From Acidobacteriota bacterium (GTDB taxonomy: Bacteria > Acidobacteriota > Thermoanaerobaculia > Gp7-AA8): 64,000 nucleotides of DNA. Below the pieces are notes generated by a model. It searched no databases. It had not been told where the DNA came from and was given only the letters and a program-made list of their open reading frames with translations. Position numbers and translations under genes: made by a program. Position 1 is the stretch's first letter, and each line of letters opens with the position of its first letter. Location: assembly GCA_003223645.1 (NCBI GenBank), contig QHVT01000008.1:1-64000 (forward strand), given 5' to 3'. Positions 8,752 to 17,644 of this stretch are shown one piece after another.

Positions 8752-8782
8752 ACGTAAACTCTGGAACCAGTTCCAACGTCAA
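8752..8782 (-). promoter_or_regulatory. MerR-type promoter/operator
   Basis: Minus strand: -35 TTGACG (8777-8782), a 19-bp spacer, and a -10-like TTACGT (8752-8757). The long 19-bp spacer holds a dyad GGAAC-N2-GTTCC (8763-8774). A 19-20 bp spacer with a central dyad is the hallmark of MerR-regulated promoters, so the operon is probably autoregulated. Confidence 0.65.
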
Positions 8783-8840
8783 GACAACGAACGGCCACAG
8801 TTTTGCACGTGATGTAAATCCCGAGCTCTCGACGGGTCTC

Positions 8841-11138
8841 ATGTCAGAAATCGCGAAGCCGTTTCACCTCGTCCGCGCGAGCGATGGACCGGATGACGAA
8901 CTGTCGCGCCTCCGCGCGGAGCTCGACGCGCGCAATCGCCAGGAAACGGCGATGGCGGAGCTCGGGCAGGCCGCGCTCACCGGCGTCGACCCGCTCATTC
9001 TCCTCGGCCAGGTCTGCGCGCTCGTCGAGCTCACGCTGCGCGTCAGTCATTCCCGCGCGCTGGAGATCACACCGGGCGGACGCATGATCCTCCGCGCCGC
9101 CCTCGGCGCGAACGCGACGTTCCTCCATTGCGGCCGCGATGAAGACGAAGACGAGTCGATCGGCATGGTCACGCTCCTCGCCGACAGTCCGTTCACGTTC
9201 TCGAACCTCGAAGAAGAGACGCGCTTCAAGGGCACGCATCTTCGCAACTACCACGGCGTGCGCAGCGGCGCGGGCGTGGTCATCCGCACGCAGCACGGTC
9301 CGTTCGGCGTGCTCCTCGCCTACTGCAACGACGAGCGCACGTTCACCGACTACGAACTGGCGTTCCTCCGCGCCAGCGCGGACATCGCCGGCCAGGCCAT
9401 CACGCGCGCCCGCGCGGAGCGCGCGCTCGAGGAGCGCGAGAAACGATTCCGCACGATCGTCGAGAAGAGCTGGAGCGGCGTGGTGCTGCTCGACGCGAAC
9501 ACGCACTTCTCCTTCACCGGCTCGTCGACGCATCACCTGATCGGCTACGACGAGCACGAGCTGATCGGCCGCAGCATCTTCGAGTTCGTTCATCCTCGCG
9601 ACGTGACTGTCGCGCGGCAGGTGTTCGACGAAATTCTCACGTCGCCGAACAAAGAAGCGCACGGCGAGCTGCGCTTCCGCCACAAGAACGGCGCGTGGGT
9701 GTGGCTGGAAGGATTCGGACAGAACCTGCTGCAGGAGCCGAGCGTCGGCGCGATCGTCATCAACTATCGCGACGTCTCGCAGCGGAAGGAGACGGAGAAG
9801 CAGCTCGAGTATCGCGCGTATTACGACTCGCTCACGTCGCTGCCGAACCGGCTGCTCTTCCGCGACCGGCTCGTGAACAGCCTCGCGCACGCGCGCCGCA
9901 ACCGCGTCGGCCTCGCCGTGATGTACCTCGACGTCGATCACTTCAAGCTCGTGAACGACGGCCTCGGGCATAACTTCGGCGACAAGCTCCTCGCCGACAT
10001 CGCGCATCGGCTGCAAGGCGCGTTGCGCGCGTCGGACACGATCTCGCGAATCGGCGGCGACGAGTTCAGCATCCTACTGCCCGAAGTCACGAACGCCGAG
10101 GCGGTGGCGGGCGTCGCGCGCAAGATCCTCGACTCCCTGTCGAACCCGTTCAGCGTCGACGGCCACGATCTCTTCGTCACCGCGAGCATCGGCATCAGCT
10201 GCTTCCCCGCGGACGGCGACGACGTCGAGACGCTGCTCAAGTGCGCCGACGCGGCGATGTACCGCGCGAAAGAGCTCGGGCGCAATCAGGCGCAGCTCTT
10301 CACCGCGAGCATGAACGAGCGCTACGTGCGCCGCCTCGCGCTCGAGCAGCACCTGCATCACGCGATCGAGCGCGATCAACTGGAGCTTTGGTATCAGCCG
10401 ATCTACGACCGCGCGCGCCGGCGCGTCGTTTCCCTCGAGGCGCTCCTGCGCTGGCGCGATCCGAATCGCGGACTCGTGCAGCCGTCGGAGTTCATCACCC
10501 TCGCGGAGGAGACGGGACTCATCGTGCCGATCGGCGAATGGGCGCTGCGCACCGCGTGCATGCAGCTGCGCGAATGGCACAGACAGGGAATCGCGACGCT
10601 GCGCATGGCCGTGAACATTTCCGCCGTGCAGTTGCAGCAGCGCGGACTCGTGGACGTCGTGCGCGCGGCACTCGCCGCGGCCGGCCTCGCCCCCGAGATG
10701 CTGCAACTCGAGATCACCGAGAGCACCGCGATGCAGAACTTCGAGCTGACGGTGAGCGTGCTCGAGGAATTGCGCGCCATGGGCGTCAGCGTCGCCGTCG
10801 ACGACTTCGGCACCGGCCAGTCGTCACTCATCTACCTCAAACACTTCCCGATCGACGTCGTCAAAATCGACAAAGAATTCCTGCGCGAAGTCACGTCGAA
10901 CGACACCGCCGCCGCAATCGTCTCCTACGTCATCAACCTCGCCCACACCCTGCAACTGCGCGTCGTCGCCGAGGGCGTCGAGACCGAGGAGCAGTACACA
11001 TTCCTCAAACACTACGGCTGCGATCTGATTCAGGGATATCTGTTCAGCCCCCCGCTCCCCGCCGCCGACGTCTTCCCGTTCTTGCAGCGAACGCTGTGGA
11101 GGCCGAAGACGTTGGAGGTGAAGAGGCCGGAGGCGTAA
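8841..11138 (+). CDS. GAF-PAS-GGDEF-EAL cyclic-di-GMP turnover protein
   Basis: A 765-residue cytoplasmic sensor with no membrane segment. A GAF-like domain (about 35-195) and a PAS domain (about 210-320, ending VINYRDVSQRKETE) precede GGDEF (about 330-490) and EAL (about 505-750). The cyclase motif RIGGDEF is intact near residue 404, with an RASD inhibitory-site motif just before it. The phosphodiesterase side keeps EALLRW, NISAVQL, EITES, DDFGTG, KIDKEF, VAEGVET and QGYLFS, so both activities look possible. It is transcribed away from merR, with only about 100 bp between them. No strong Shine-Dalgarno precedes ATG 8841. The signal sensed is unknown. Confidence 0.92.
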   Translation: MSEIAKPFHLVRASDGPDDELSRLRAELDARNRQETAMAELGQAALTGVDPLILLGQVCALVELTLRVSHSRALEITPGGRMILRAALGANATFLHCGRDEDEDESIGMVTLLADSPFTFSNLEEETRFKGTHLRNYHGVRSGAGVVIRTQHGPFGVLLAYCNDERTFTDYELAFLRASADIAGQAITRARAERALEEREKRFRTIVEKSWSGVVLLDANTHFSFTGSSTHHLIGYDEHELIGRSIFEFVHPRDVTVARQVFDEILTSPNKEAHGELRFRHKNGAWVWLEGFGQNLLQEPSVGAIVINYRDVSQRKETEKQLEYRAYYDSLTSLPNRLLFRDRLVNSLAHARRNRVGLAVMYLDVDHFKLVNDGLGHNFGDKLLADIAHRLQGALRASDTISRIGGDEFSILLPEVTNAEAVAGVARKILDSLSNPFSVDGHDLFVTASIGISCFPADGDDVETLLKCADAAMYRAKELGRNQAQLFTASMNERYVRRLALEQHLHHAIERDQLELWYQPIYDRARRRVVSLEALLRWRDPNRGLVQPSEFITLAEETGLIVPIGEWALRTACMQLREWHRQGIATLRMAVNISAVQLQQRGLVDVVRAALAAAGLAPEMLQLEITESTAMQNFELTVSVLEELRAMGVSVAVDDFGTGQSSLIYLKHFPIDVVKIDKEFLREVTSNDTAAAIVSYVINLAHTLQLRVVAEGVETEEQYTFLKHYGCDLIQGYLFSPPLPAADVFPFLQRTLWRPKTLEVKRPEA

Positions 11139-11151
11139 GCCGTCTATCCGA

Positions 11152-11652
11152 TCAAGTGGTTCTCGGACTTTTGTCCATGGCATTGCGCAAACGCCGCTCG
11201 AACACACCCGCCGCGGCGGCGACGACGACCGACATGAAAATCATGAAAAGTCCCATCGCCACGCCGCCCGCAATGTCGTCCTTGCCGCGCACAGCGATCA
11301 ACAAGTAAGCCACTGCCGCTCCAATCAGAACGATCAGAGCGATTGCGCAGCGTTTGATCGTCCGCAAGGCTCTGACTGAGCTCGATGAGAATGCCTTATT
11401 TTGCCCGACGTACCCGAATAGCCTGAACGCTTGATAGAGGGCTACGAAAAACGCGATGGATGCGAGATATGCGTATGCCAGGAAGGGATCTTTGAAGTAA
11501 ATTTCGTAGAGCGTGGCATGCGCATTTCTCCCCTCGACATGAGGCTCCCAAAGCATGAAAGCGAGAGCGCCGATGCCTACGAGCACAATGACTGTCTGAA
11601 GAAATCTTGTCGAGCGTCGCTTGAGTGAGGGCGCTGGATTCATCCCTGCCAT
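11152..11652 (-). CDS. DUF2975-type four-helix membrane protein
   Basis: A 166-residue integral membrane protein with four hydrophobic helices (about 20-35, 60-78, 105-125, 132-150) and the loop motif NKAFSSSSVRALRTIKRCA, which resembles DUF2975 proteins. It starts one base after the MOSC stop codon, so both are in one transcript. Function unknown. In other bacteria DUF2975 genes often sit beside a small HTH regulator; none is seen here. Confidence 0.7.
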   Translation of the reverse strand: MAGMNPAPSLKRRSTRFLQTVIVLVGIGALAFMLWEPHVEGRNAHATLYEIYFKDPFLAYAYLASIAFFVALYQAFRLFGYVGQNKAFSSSSVRALRTIKRCAIALIVLIGAAVAYLLIAVRGKDDIAGGVAMGLFMIFMSVVVAAAAGVFERRLRNAMDKSPRTT

Positions 11653-11653
11653 T

Positions 11654-12307
11654 TTAATCGTGGTGATCGTTCCGCCGAAGCCTCTTGCGGAAATAGTCTC
11701 GCCACCCCTCTGGAAGCGCTGTCAGCCGGCTTACGCGGCGTAGAAGGTCTTGATTGTTTTGATCCGCTGCATACAGGCTCACGACATCCGCAACTGCGAT
11801 CGCTTCCGGGTGTTTCTCGATGACGGAGATTGCGTCGCCGGCTCCGGCTTCGCCGTCTCGAGAGACGGCCATATAAAAGCCTGTCCGTCCGCTGTGGAGG
11901 AAACGCTTCACCATATCGGCGCGTTTGAAACGGATGGAGAGTTTGAAGCAGGGCATGCGTGGCTGGGTCACGACGAATTCTGCGGTGCCGATGCGGAGCC
12001 GGTCTCCGATATGAACATTGCTCTCGCTCAATCCGGTCGTGGTGAAATTCTCACCGAAGGCGCCGCACGGAAGGTCGATCTCCGGAAGTTCGGCAGCCCA
12101 TAATGGATAGTGCTCCCTGGGGTAGACATACACTGCCTTATCGGCGCCGCCATGCACTGTGAGGTCCGACTGCCGGTCGCCTTCGACATTGAGACTCTTC
12201 ACCTGTACCCGCCCGGAAACAGGTTCCTTGAAGATGGACGTCTGAATGGTCTGGCCCTGCCATTCGACATTCCGCGGCAGTCCGACGTTGATGGAGATCA
12301 CTTCCAT
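11654..12307 (-). CDS. MOSC domain protein (YiiM-like)
   Basis: A 217-residue protein with the MOSC core: SLNVEGDRQSDLTVHGG, the acidic/aromatic VYVYPREHYPLW, the GAFGENFTTTGL strand and the Cys-containing QPRMPCFKL. YiiM-type MOSC proteins bind molybdenum cofactor and can reduce N-hydroxylated compounds; the conserved Cys here fits that chemistry. The C-terminal region (SLYAADQNNQDLLRR) is the helical tail usual in YiiM. It is the first gene of a two-gene unit with the DUF2975 protein. Confidence 0.85.
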   Translation of the reverse strand: MEVISINVGLPRNVEWQGQTIQTSIFKEPVSGRVQVKSLNVEGDRQSDLTVHGGADKAVYVYPREHYPLWAAELPEIDLPCGAFGENFTTTGLSESNVHIGDRLRIGTAEFVVTQPRMPCFKLSIRFKRADMVKRFLHSGRTGFYMAVSRDGEAGAGDAISVIEKHPEAIAVADVVSLYAADQNNQDLLRRVSRLTALPEGWRDYFRKRLRRNDHHD

Positions 12308-12379
12308 GATGAGATTTTCACCACGTTCTTGCTCATGATGCCAGGGAAATCGCGCTGCTGCCGGACGACGATCGGTTCG

Positions 12380-13645
12380 TCAGTGACGCGTTGAGCGGCG
12401 CCGCGTCGTGTCCTGCGGCTGCACGCGCAGCGCTCCGGTGAGCGTCGCGGTGTCGCGTCCGCTGCGCACGAGGACGACGAACGATCCTTCCGGCGCGTCG
12501 GGCTCGATGGTGTACGTCGCCTTCACGTAGTTTGCGCCCCACGAAAAGTCGGAGATGCGGTGGAACGCCGCATTCGGGATCTCGAACTGCGTCATGCCGC
12601 TGACGAATCCGTCGCCGGCGATCGCCAGCGTGACGGTATCTCCGGCGCGCGCGACGACGGGCGAGGTCTGCACGTTCACGTCCGTTCCGTTGCAGCGCCC
12701 GATCCAGCGTGGATTCAGTTGCACGGCGCCGGCGGTGTTGACGACGAGGTTTCCGTACACGCGCCCGTTCTCGACGCGCATCGGCGCGGCGTCGTAGAAC
12801 GTCGTGGGGAACGAAGTGGTCTTCGCCTGACGCCACGTGCCTTGCAGCGCCTTCACTTCGACCGGACCGTCGAGCGGCTCGGCGTAGATGCGATATGAGC
12901 CGGCCGGGACTCCGCTGAGCGTGAACTCGCCGCTGGCATTGCTGAGCGAGGTCGTCACGGCTTCGCCCGCCACATTCACGGCGACGACCTGGGCGGCGAA
13001 GATGCCGCCGCTGTCGCCGACGACGCGTCCCTGCAGCGTCGCGCCGCTCAGCGTCGGATCGAAGCGCGGATATGTCGTGGCAATGGCGATGCGATCGTCG
13101 CTGTCGAATGCCGTCGGAATGTTTCCCGGCGTCACGTAGGGAAACATGACCGCGGAAAGCACCGCGGAGTGATCGAGTCCGAGGACGTGTCCGACTTCGT
13201 GGCGCAGCGCGGTGTCGACGTTGAAGTCGCCTTTGAGCAGCCACGGATCGATCTGGATGTCTGCGTCGATGAAGTGCCCGCTGTCGTCGAACGTGTAGGT
13301 CGTCATCGCCAGCATGCCCTGGCCGTTGAAGAGCTCATCGGCGAGCGACACGACGACTTTTCCGTCGTTCGGCCGCGCCGCCGCGGCGACGATTCCGCGC
13401 GATGAGAATTGCACGTTCGCATCGGGAACCGACGCCCAGGCATTGAAGGCCTGATCGATCATCGTGCCGAAGGCGGGCTTCAGTTCGAGCAGCCGCTGAT
13501 CGACTTCGTACGGCAGCGGAAACGCCGACGCGCTCCACTCGATGGGCGTCGGCTTGCCGTTCACGTCGTACGTGAGGCGCGTCGCCGCCGCGAGAGGAAG
13601 TGTGATGAGGAGGACCGCCGAAACTGCCGCGAGTCGCGGGCGCAT
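12380..13645 (-). CDS. Secreted matrixin-like zinc metalloprotease
   Basis: 421 residues. Signal peptide MRPRLAAVSAVLLITLPLAA. The catalytic zinc motif HEVGHVLGLDH at about 148-158 is of the HExxHxxGxxH type of M10/M12 metzincins, followed by a Met (AVMFPYV) in the place of the Met-turn. After the protease part comes a carboxypeptidase-regulatory-like beta domain (GRVVGDSGGIFAAQVVAVN, ASGEFTLSGVPAGSYRIYA) and a C-terminal IPT/Ig-like domain. No propeptide Cys-switch was seen. Substrate unknown. A second matrixin-like gene lies at 44624-46390. Confidence 0.82.
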   Translation of the reverse strand: MRPRLAAVSAVLLITLPLAAATRLTYDVNGKPTPIEWSASAFPLPYEVDQRLLELKPAFGTMIDQAFNAWASVPDANVQFSSRGIVAAAARPNDGKVVVSLADELFNGQGMLAMTTYTFDDSGHFIDADIQIDPWLLKGDFNVDTALRHEVGHVLGLDHSAVLSAVMFPYVTPGNIPTAFDSDDRIAIATTYPRFDPTLSGATLQGRVVGDSGGIFAAQVVAVNVAGEAVTTSLSNASGEFTLSGVPAGSYRIYAEPLDGPVEVKALQGTWRQAKTTSFPTTFYDAAPMRVENGRVYGNLVVNTAGAVQLNPRWIGRCNGTDVNVQTSPVVARAGDTVTLAIAGDGFVSGMTQFEIPNAAFHRISDFSWGANYVKATYTIEPDAPEGSFVVLVRSGRDTATLTGALRVQPQDTTRRRSTRH

Positions 13646-13692
13646 GGTGACGGGCGAAAGTGCAAGGGCTGCGCCGGATGGCGGAGGGTTTT

Positions 13693-13790
13693 GTGGTGAC
13701 CGCTGCCCCCAGCGGTCACGGCGCCGCCTATGGCGGCGCTAAATTTGCGGCGCGTCGCACCGCTGTGACCGCTGAGGCAGCGGTCACCAC
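13693..13790. repeat. Family B palindrome (copy 1)
   Basis: GTGGTGACCGCTG at the left and CAGCGGTCACCAC at the right are inverted arms, with an inner GGCGCCGCC palindrome. It fills the gap between the matrixin gene and ridA. Other copies: 16731-16760, 25976-26070, 61176-61271. Confidence 0.85.
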
Positions 13791-13805
13791 AAACTCCAAT
13801 TAGCA

Positions 13806-14180
13806 TTAGCCCAGCGCGATCAGGTCGATTTCCAGCAGGCTCCCTTTCGGCAGGTTCGACGCCTCGATCGTCGTCCGAGCGGGCTTGTGATCGCCGAAGT
13901 ACTCGGCGTAGATGGTGTTCAACGTCTTGAAATTCTCGAGGTCGGTGACGTAGACGGTCGCTTTGAGGACGCGGTTGAAGTCGCTTCCGCCGGCGCGGAG
14001 AACGGCGGCGAGGTTCTTGAGCACGCGATGCGCCTGCGCGCTGAAATCGCCTTCGACGAGATTGTTCGTGGCCGGGTCGAGGGCGATCTGGCCGGAGGTG
14101 TAGAGGATGCCGTGGTGTTTCACCGCCTGGGAGTAAGGGCCGATGGCAGCGGGCGCGTCGGGTGTGGCAATGATCTCCAT
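13806..14180 (-). CDS. ridA: RidA/YjgF-family enamine/imine deaminase
   Basis: A 124-residue protein with the signature AIGPYSQAVKHHGILYTSGQIALDP, broken here by no indels, plus the conserved Arg in HKPARTTIEAS and the closing KGSLLEIDLIA. RidA hydrolyses reactive 2-aminoacrylate and related imines released by PLP enzymes. ATG 14180 is preferred over an upstream TTG because AAAGGA lies about 10 nt before it. It is divergent from the TPR gene, with a 50-bp shared promoter region. Confidence 0.92.
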   Translation of the reverse strand: MEIIATPDAPAAIGPYSQAVKHHGILYTSGQIALDPATNNLVEGDFSAQAHRVLKNLAAVLRAGGSDFNRVLKATVYVTDLENFKTLNTIYAEYFGDHKPARTTIEASNLPKGSLLEIDLIALG

Positions 14181-14230
14181 CGAGTGCAAGTCCTTTCAGC
14201 GCGGGAGTATCTCCTATACTAGGCCGCACT

Positions 14231-16306
14231 GTGAATTATCCGGGGAACCCCTCTCTCGCGGCGCCGGTGAAGGACCGCGTGGTCTCGACGTTTCAGCAAA
14301 CGCTCGCGCTCTACAAGCAGGGACGCAAGGACGAGGTCGTCGCCGGCTGCGGACTGATCCTGCAGATGGACCCGACGTTCGAGCCGGCGAAGAAGCTGCT
14401 GGAGAAAACGAAGAATCCGGCGTTGCCGATCGATGTCGAGGCGTTCTTTCCGCCGAGCGACATCCGTCCGCTGATCGATCAGGCGCGCGAGGCGATGGCC
14501 GCGCGCGATTTCCAGCGCGTCGTCCATCTCGCCTCCGAGATCCTCACCAACGACTTGATGAACGACGACGCCCGCATCCTCGGCGACGAGGCGCGCGAGA
14601 AGCTCGAAGCGGGTCCGTTCATCGAGCAGTTCATGCGCAAGTGCGAGGCGAACCTCAAGAGCGGCAACTACGCGGCCGCGAAGTCGGACCTCGAGAAAGC
14701 GCGCGCTCTCGACGCGTCGCATCCCGACGTCCTGCGAGCCTCGCAAACGATCGCCGCGCGGCAGAGCGGACCGAAGCCGGTTCCGCCGCAGCCGTCGTTC
14801 GTCGTCGACAACGCGCCGCCGGCGACGGGACGCGCGGCATCGCAGGCATCCGACTTCGGCTTCACGTTCGAAGAAGAGAAACCGCACGAAGGATCGTTCG
14901 CGAATTTCTCGTTCGACTCGCCGACCGATTCGCCGTTCTCATTCGGGGGCGCGCCCGCGAAAACGCCCGGCGCCGAGTTCGATTTCTCGACCGCATCGGT
15001 CGGCACATCGCCCGACGATCAGAAAAAAATCGAGCAGTATCTCGCCGACGGCGACAAGGCCTACGCATCGGGCGACCATCAGCAGGCGATCGATTTGTGG
15101 TCGCGCATTTTTCTGATCGACGTCACGAACGAACAGGCGTCGGAGCGGATCGAGAAGGCGAAGGGGAAGCGCCGCGAGGTCGAGCAGCGAGTCGATTCGC
15201 TCCTGGCATCGGGACTCGGGGCGATCGATCGCAAGGACAACCCTCGCGCGCGCGCCGACTTCGAAGAAGCGCTGCGCCTCGATCCGAACAACGCCACGGT
15301 GCGCGGCTATCTCGATGACGTGAACAAGCCGGCGGCGCAGGCGGCTGCGGCCGCACCATCGGCTCCGTTCGCTCCCGATGCCGACGAGAAGATCGATCTC
15401 GATTTCTTCGAGGATGAGATGCCCGAGGGCCTTGAGGCGCCTCTTCGTCCGCCGCCGCCTTCCGAGAGTCCGGTTGCTGCGGCGCCGGCGAAGGAAGCGA
15501 AGAAGGCGAAGCCGGTCTCGCCGCCGCGCGAGTTTCCGATGCGCGCGATCGCGATCGCGCTGGCGGTGCTCGTCCTCGGCGCCGGCGGATGGTTCGCGTA
15601 TCAGAAGTTCTTCAACCAATCCGGCGAAGAGACGGCGGCCACCGACTCGCAGGCGCTCCTCGGGCGCGCGAAGGCGCTCGCGTCGCGAGGCAAGTACGAC
15701 GACGCGATCAAGCTGCTGCAGGACATCAAGGCCGGCGATGCGCAGCATGACGCGGCGCTGAAGTTGATGGCCGATCTGAAGCAGAAGCAAACGGGATCGG
15801 CGGCGTTCATCGACGGCAAACCAGCGGCGCAGTACTACGACGAGAAAGTCGCCGCCGCGCGCCTGGCGTTCGGGCAGCACGACTACGCGGCCGCGAAGAC
15901 CGCGTTCGAAGATGCGCAGCGCGTGAAGCCGCTCGCGCCCGACGCGAAGGCGGAGTACGACACGGCCTCGAATCAGGTCGCGATGCTCGACTCGGCCAAG
16001 AAGCTCTTCACCGAACAACGCTACGATGAAGCGATCTCGAGCCTGCAGCCGATCCTCCAACAGGATCCGCAGAACGCAACCGCCCAGCGAATGATCGTCG
16101 ACGCGCACTTCAACCTCGGCGCGAAAGCACTGCAGGAACAACGCACCGCCGACGCCGTCGCGCAGTTCGACGAAGTGCTCAGAGTCACCCCGAACGACGA
16201 GCTGGCAAAACGCAGCCGCGAGCTCGCGCAGCGCTACGACAAACAAGGCAAGGACCTGCTGTACCAAATCTACGTAAAATATCTGCCGTTGCGGCAAGCG
16301 ACGTAA
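14231..16306 (+). CDS. TPR protein with a single transmembrane segment
   Basis: 691 residues starting at GTG. The N-terminal half carries TPR-like helical pairs (FQQTLALYKQGRKDEVVAG; DFQRVVHLASEIL; NYAAAKSDLEKARALD), then low-complexity Phe/Ser and Pro/Ala linkers. One transmembrane helix (MRAIAIALAVLVLGAGGWFA) lies near residue 440, and further TPR units follow on the other side (KYDDAIKLLQDI; DYAAAKTAFEDAQ; RYDEAISSLQPIL). This suggests an assembly scaffold with TPR surfaces on both sides of the inner membrane. No close functional match was recognised. Confidence 0.75.
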   Translation: MNYPGNPSLAAPVKDRVVSTFQQTLALYKQGRKDEVVAGCGLILQMDPTFEPAKKLLEKTKNPALPIDVEAFFPPSDIRPLIDQAREAMAARDFQRVVHLASEILTNDLMNDDARILGDEAREKLEAGPFIEQFMRKCEANLKSGNYAAAKSDLEKARALDASHPDVLRASQTIAARQSGPKPVPPQPSFVVDNAPPATGRAASQASDFGFTFEEEKPHEGSFANFSFDSPTDSPFSFGGAPAKTPGAEFDFSTASVGTSPDDQKKIEQYLADGDKAYASGDHQQAIDLWSRIFLIDVTNEQASERIEKAKGKRREVEQRVDSLLASGLGAIDRKDNPRARADFEEALRLDPNNATVRGYLDDVNKPAAQAAAAAPSAPFAPDADEKIDLDFFEDEMPEGLEAPLRPPPPSESPVAAAPAKEAKKAKPVSPPREFPMRAIAIALAVLVLGAGGWFAYQKFFNQSGEETAATDSQALLGRAKALASRGKYDDAIKLLQDIKAGDAQHDAALKLMADLKQKQTGSAAFIDGKPAAQYYDEKVAAARLAFGQHDYAAAKTAFEDAQRVKPLAPDAKAEYDTASNQVAMLDSAKKLFTEQRYDEAISSLQPILQQDPQNATAQRMIVDAHFNLGAKALQEQRTADAVAQFDEVLRVTPNDELAKRSRELAQRYDKQGKDLLYQIYVKYLPLRQAT

Positions 16307-16347
16307 GCGCGCTACGCTGCAAACAGCGCAGCGTACGGGAGGGTGTG

Positions 16348-16737
16348 ATGCGATTCGATGAGGTGGAGCTGCAGTCCGTTCCCTTCGATGCCGAGCCTGC
16401 GCCGCCTCCCGCCCCCTCACCCCGCACCCCCATCCTCAAACACGCACTCGCCCTGCTGACCGACCTCTCGCTCTTCGCGGCGCTCGCGCTTGCGCTCTCG
16501 CCACTCCTCCCCCAACCGCCGACACGCATCGCCCTCGTCGCACTCATCGGATTCGTGCTGATGCTCTCCTTCTATTACTTCGCCGGCGCGTGGACGCTGT
16601 GGGGAAAAACGGTCGGCGGCGCAATCTTCGACGTGCGGGTGGAGAAACGCACGCTGCGCAATGCGGCGATGAGGTGGGTGTGGATGGTGGTGGGGATCGG
16701 GATCGTTGCAGCGGTGGTGACCGCTGTGTTGTGGTGA
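16348..16737 (+). CDS. RDD-family small membrane protein
   Basis: 129 residues. ATG 16348 is chosen because GGGAGGG lies about 5 nt upstream. A Pro-rich N-terminus precedes three hydrophobic helices, with the RDD signature Asp in LLTDLS and GKTVGGAIFDVRV. RDD proteins are small membrane proteins, some tied to ion exchange. The last codons and stop fall inside a family B repeat, so the C-terminus was probably reshaped by the repeat. It follows the TPR gene by about 40 bp. Confidence 0.72.
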   Translation: MRFDEVELQSVPFDAEPAPPPAPSPRTPILKHALALLTDLSLFAALALALSPLLPQPPTRIALVALIGFVLMLSFYYFAGAWTLWGKTVGGAIFDVRVEKRTLRNAAMRWVWMVVGIGIVAAVVTAVLW

Positions 16738-16760
16738 CCGCTGAGGGCAGCGGTCACCAC
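16731..16760. repeat. Family B palindrome (short copy 2)
   Basis: GTGGTGACCGCTG and CAGCGGTCACCAC are joined by four bases. The left arm overlaps the RDD stop codon; together with a partial arm just upstream it forms a terminator-like hairpin between convergent genes. Confidence 0.8.
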
Positions 16761-16783
16761 AAAGAGCGATTACCACAGACTTC

Positions 16784-17557
16784 TTAAAGCGCGCTCTTCA
16801 CGTCCTTTGCGCTGCTCCTCCCCGCCTCCACCCACGCGAATCGTGTGGCGAGTGAGCCGAGGAGTGTCGATGCGGCGGCGGCTTTGCGTTTGTTGAAGAG
16901 GCGGAGCGCGAGCGGCACGGGGCCGGAGAGCGCGCCGGCGAGGCGCATCAGCAATTTTTCTTCGACGTTCGCGGCGGGGAGGGACTCGAAGATGGCGGCG
17001 CCGAGGGCGAGGGCGTTGAGGGCGTCGCTCTTGTTGCCGCGGAGCTCGAGCAGCGCGCATGCGGATGCGAGAGCGGATGCGCCGAAGTGGACAGGCAACA
17101 GGTCGACGTGTTCTTTCCAGACGGGAATCGTGGTCGCGCCGAGGAGGACGCCGGTGTAGGTCGACATCACGAGTCCGCTCGCGGCGGCAACGAGCGACGC
17201 GAGGTTGCGCACTGTTTTGTTCGGCACGAACACGGCGGCGGTGGAGCCGGCTCCGAAGACGGCGAGCGTCCACGCGCCGACGGACATCGGCGACTGCGGC
17301 TTGAAGACGCGCAGCATGTTGAGAAAACGGTCCGGACGTCCGAGATCGGCGATGAGGAGCGGAGCGGAGAGATTGGCGCCGATCGCGGCAATCCAGCGCG
17401 CGTCGCGCGCGAGCTTTTCGTTTCTCGGTCCGGCGATTTGCGCGGCGATGCCGAGGACCGCGGCGGCGCCGGCCGCGCCTCCGACGAAAAAGTACGCCGG
17501 CACTTCCCACGTCCAGACGGGCGGCTTCAGCAGCGGGAGGTCGTGATAGGAAGTCAT
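16784..17557 (-). CDS. NrfD/PsrC-like membrane subunit of formate dehydrogenase
   Basis: 257 residues beginning MTSYHDLPLLKPPVWTWEVP, with about eight hydrophobic segments. The start PPVWTWEVPAYFFVGGAAG and the following DLGRPDRFLNMLRVFKPQSPMS are typical of NrfD quinone-interacting subunits. It lies directly after the FeS subunit and probably passes electrons from formate oxidation to the quinone pool in place of a cytochrome b subunit. A longer frame reaches into the upstream hairpin repeat (17559-17644), but that part is repeat-derived, so ATG 17557 is preferred; no good ribosome site is visible. Confidence 0.8.
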   Translation of the reverse strand: MTSYHDLPLLKPPVWTWEVPAYFFVGGAAGAAAVLGIAAQIAGPRNEKLARDARWIAAIGANLSAPLLIADLGRPDRFLNMLRVFKPQSPMSVGAWTLAVFGAGSTAAVFVPNKTVRNLASLVAAASGLVMSTYTGVLLGATTIPVWKEHVDLLPVHFGASALASACALLELRGNKSDALNALALGAAIFESLPAANVEEKLLMRLAGALSGPVPLALRLFNKRKAAAASTLLGSLATRFAWVEAGRSSAKDVKSAL

Positions 17558-17558
17558 G

Positions 17559-17644
17559 AACGCAGAACGCAGAACGCAGAATGAAGAGCGAAGAACGTCA
17601 TGCGATTTCTCAATTCTACGTTCTGCGTTCTGCGTTCTGCGTTC
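17559..17644. repeat. Heptamer hairpin (GAACGCA / TGCGTTC arms)
   Basis: Tandem GAACGCA heptamers on the left face tandem TGCGTTC heptamers on the right, giving a long hairpin between the FeS and NrfD genes. It encodes the last residues of the FeS subunit (RRTQNAERRT). Confidence 0.8.

Noticed and set aside
8743-8842. MerR start at an upstream ATG giving 33 more residues
   Set aside because: The extension would cross the MerR-type promoter and reach the divergent gene start.
11654-13645. Molybdenum cofactor link between the MOSC protein and the formate dehydrogenase
   Set aside because: They are 5 kb apart in separate transcripts; no direct sequence evidence ties them together.
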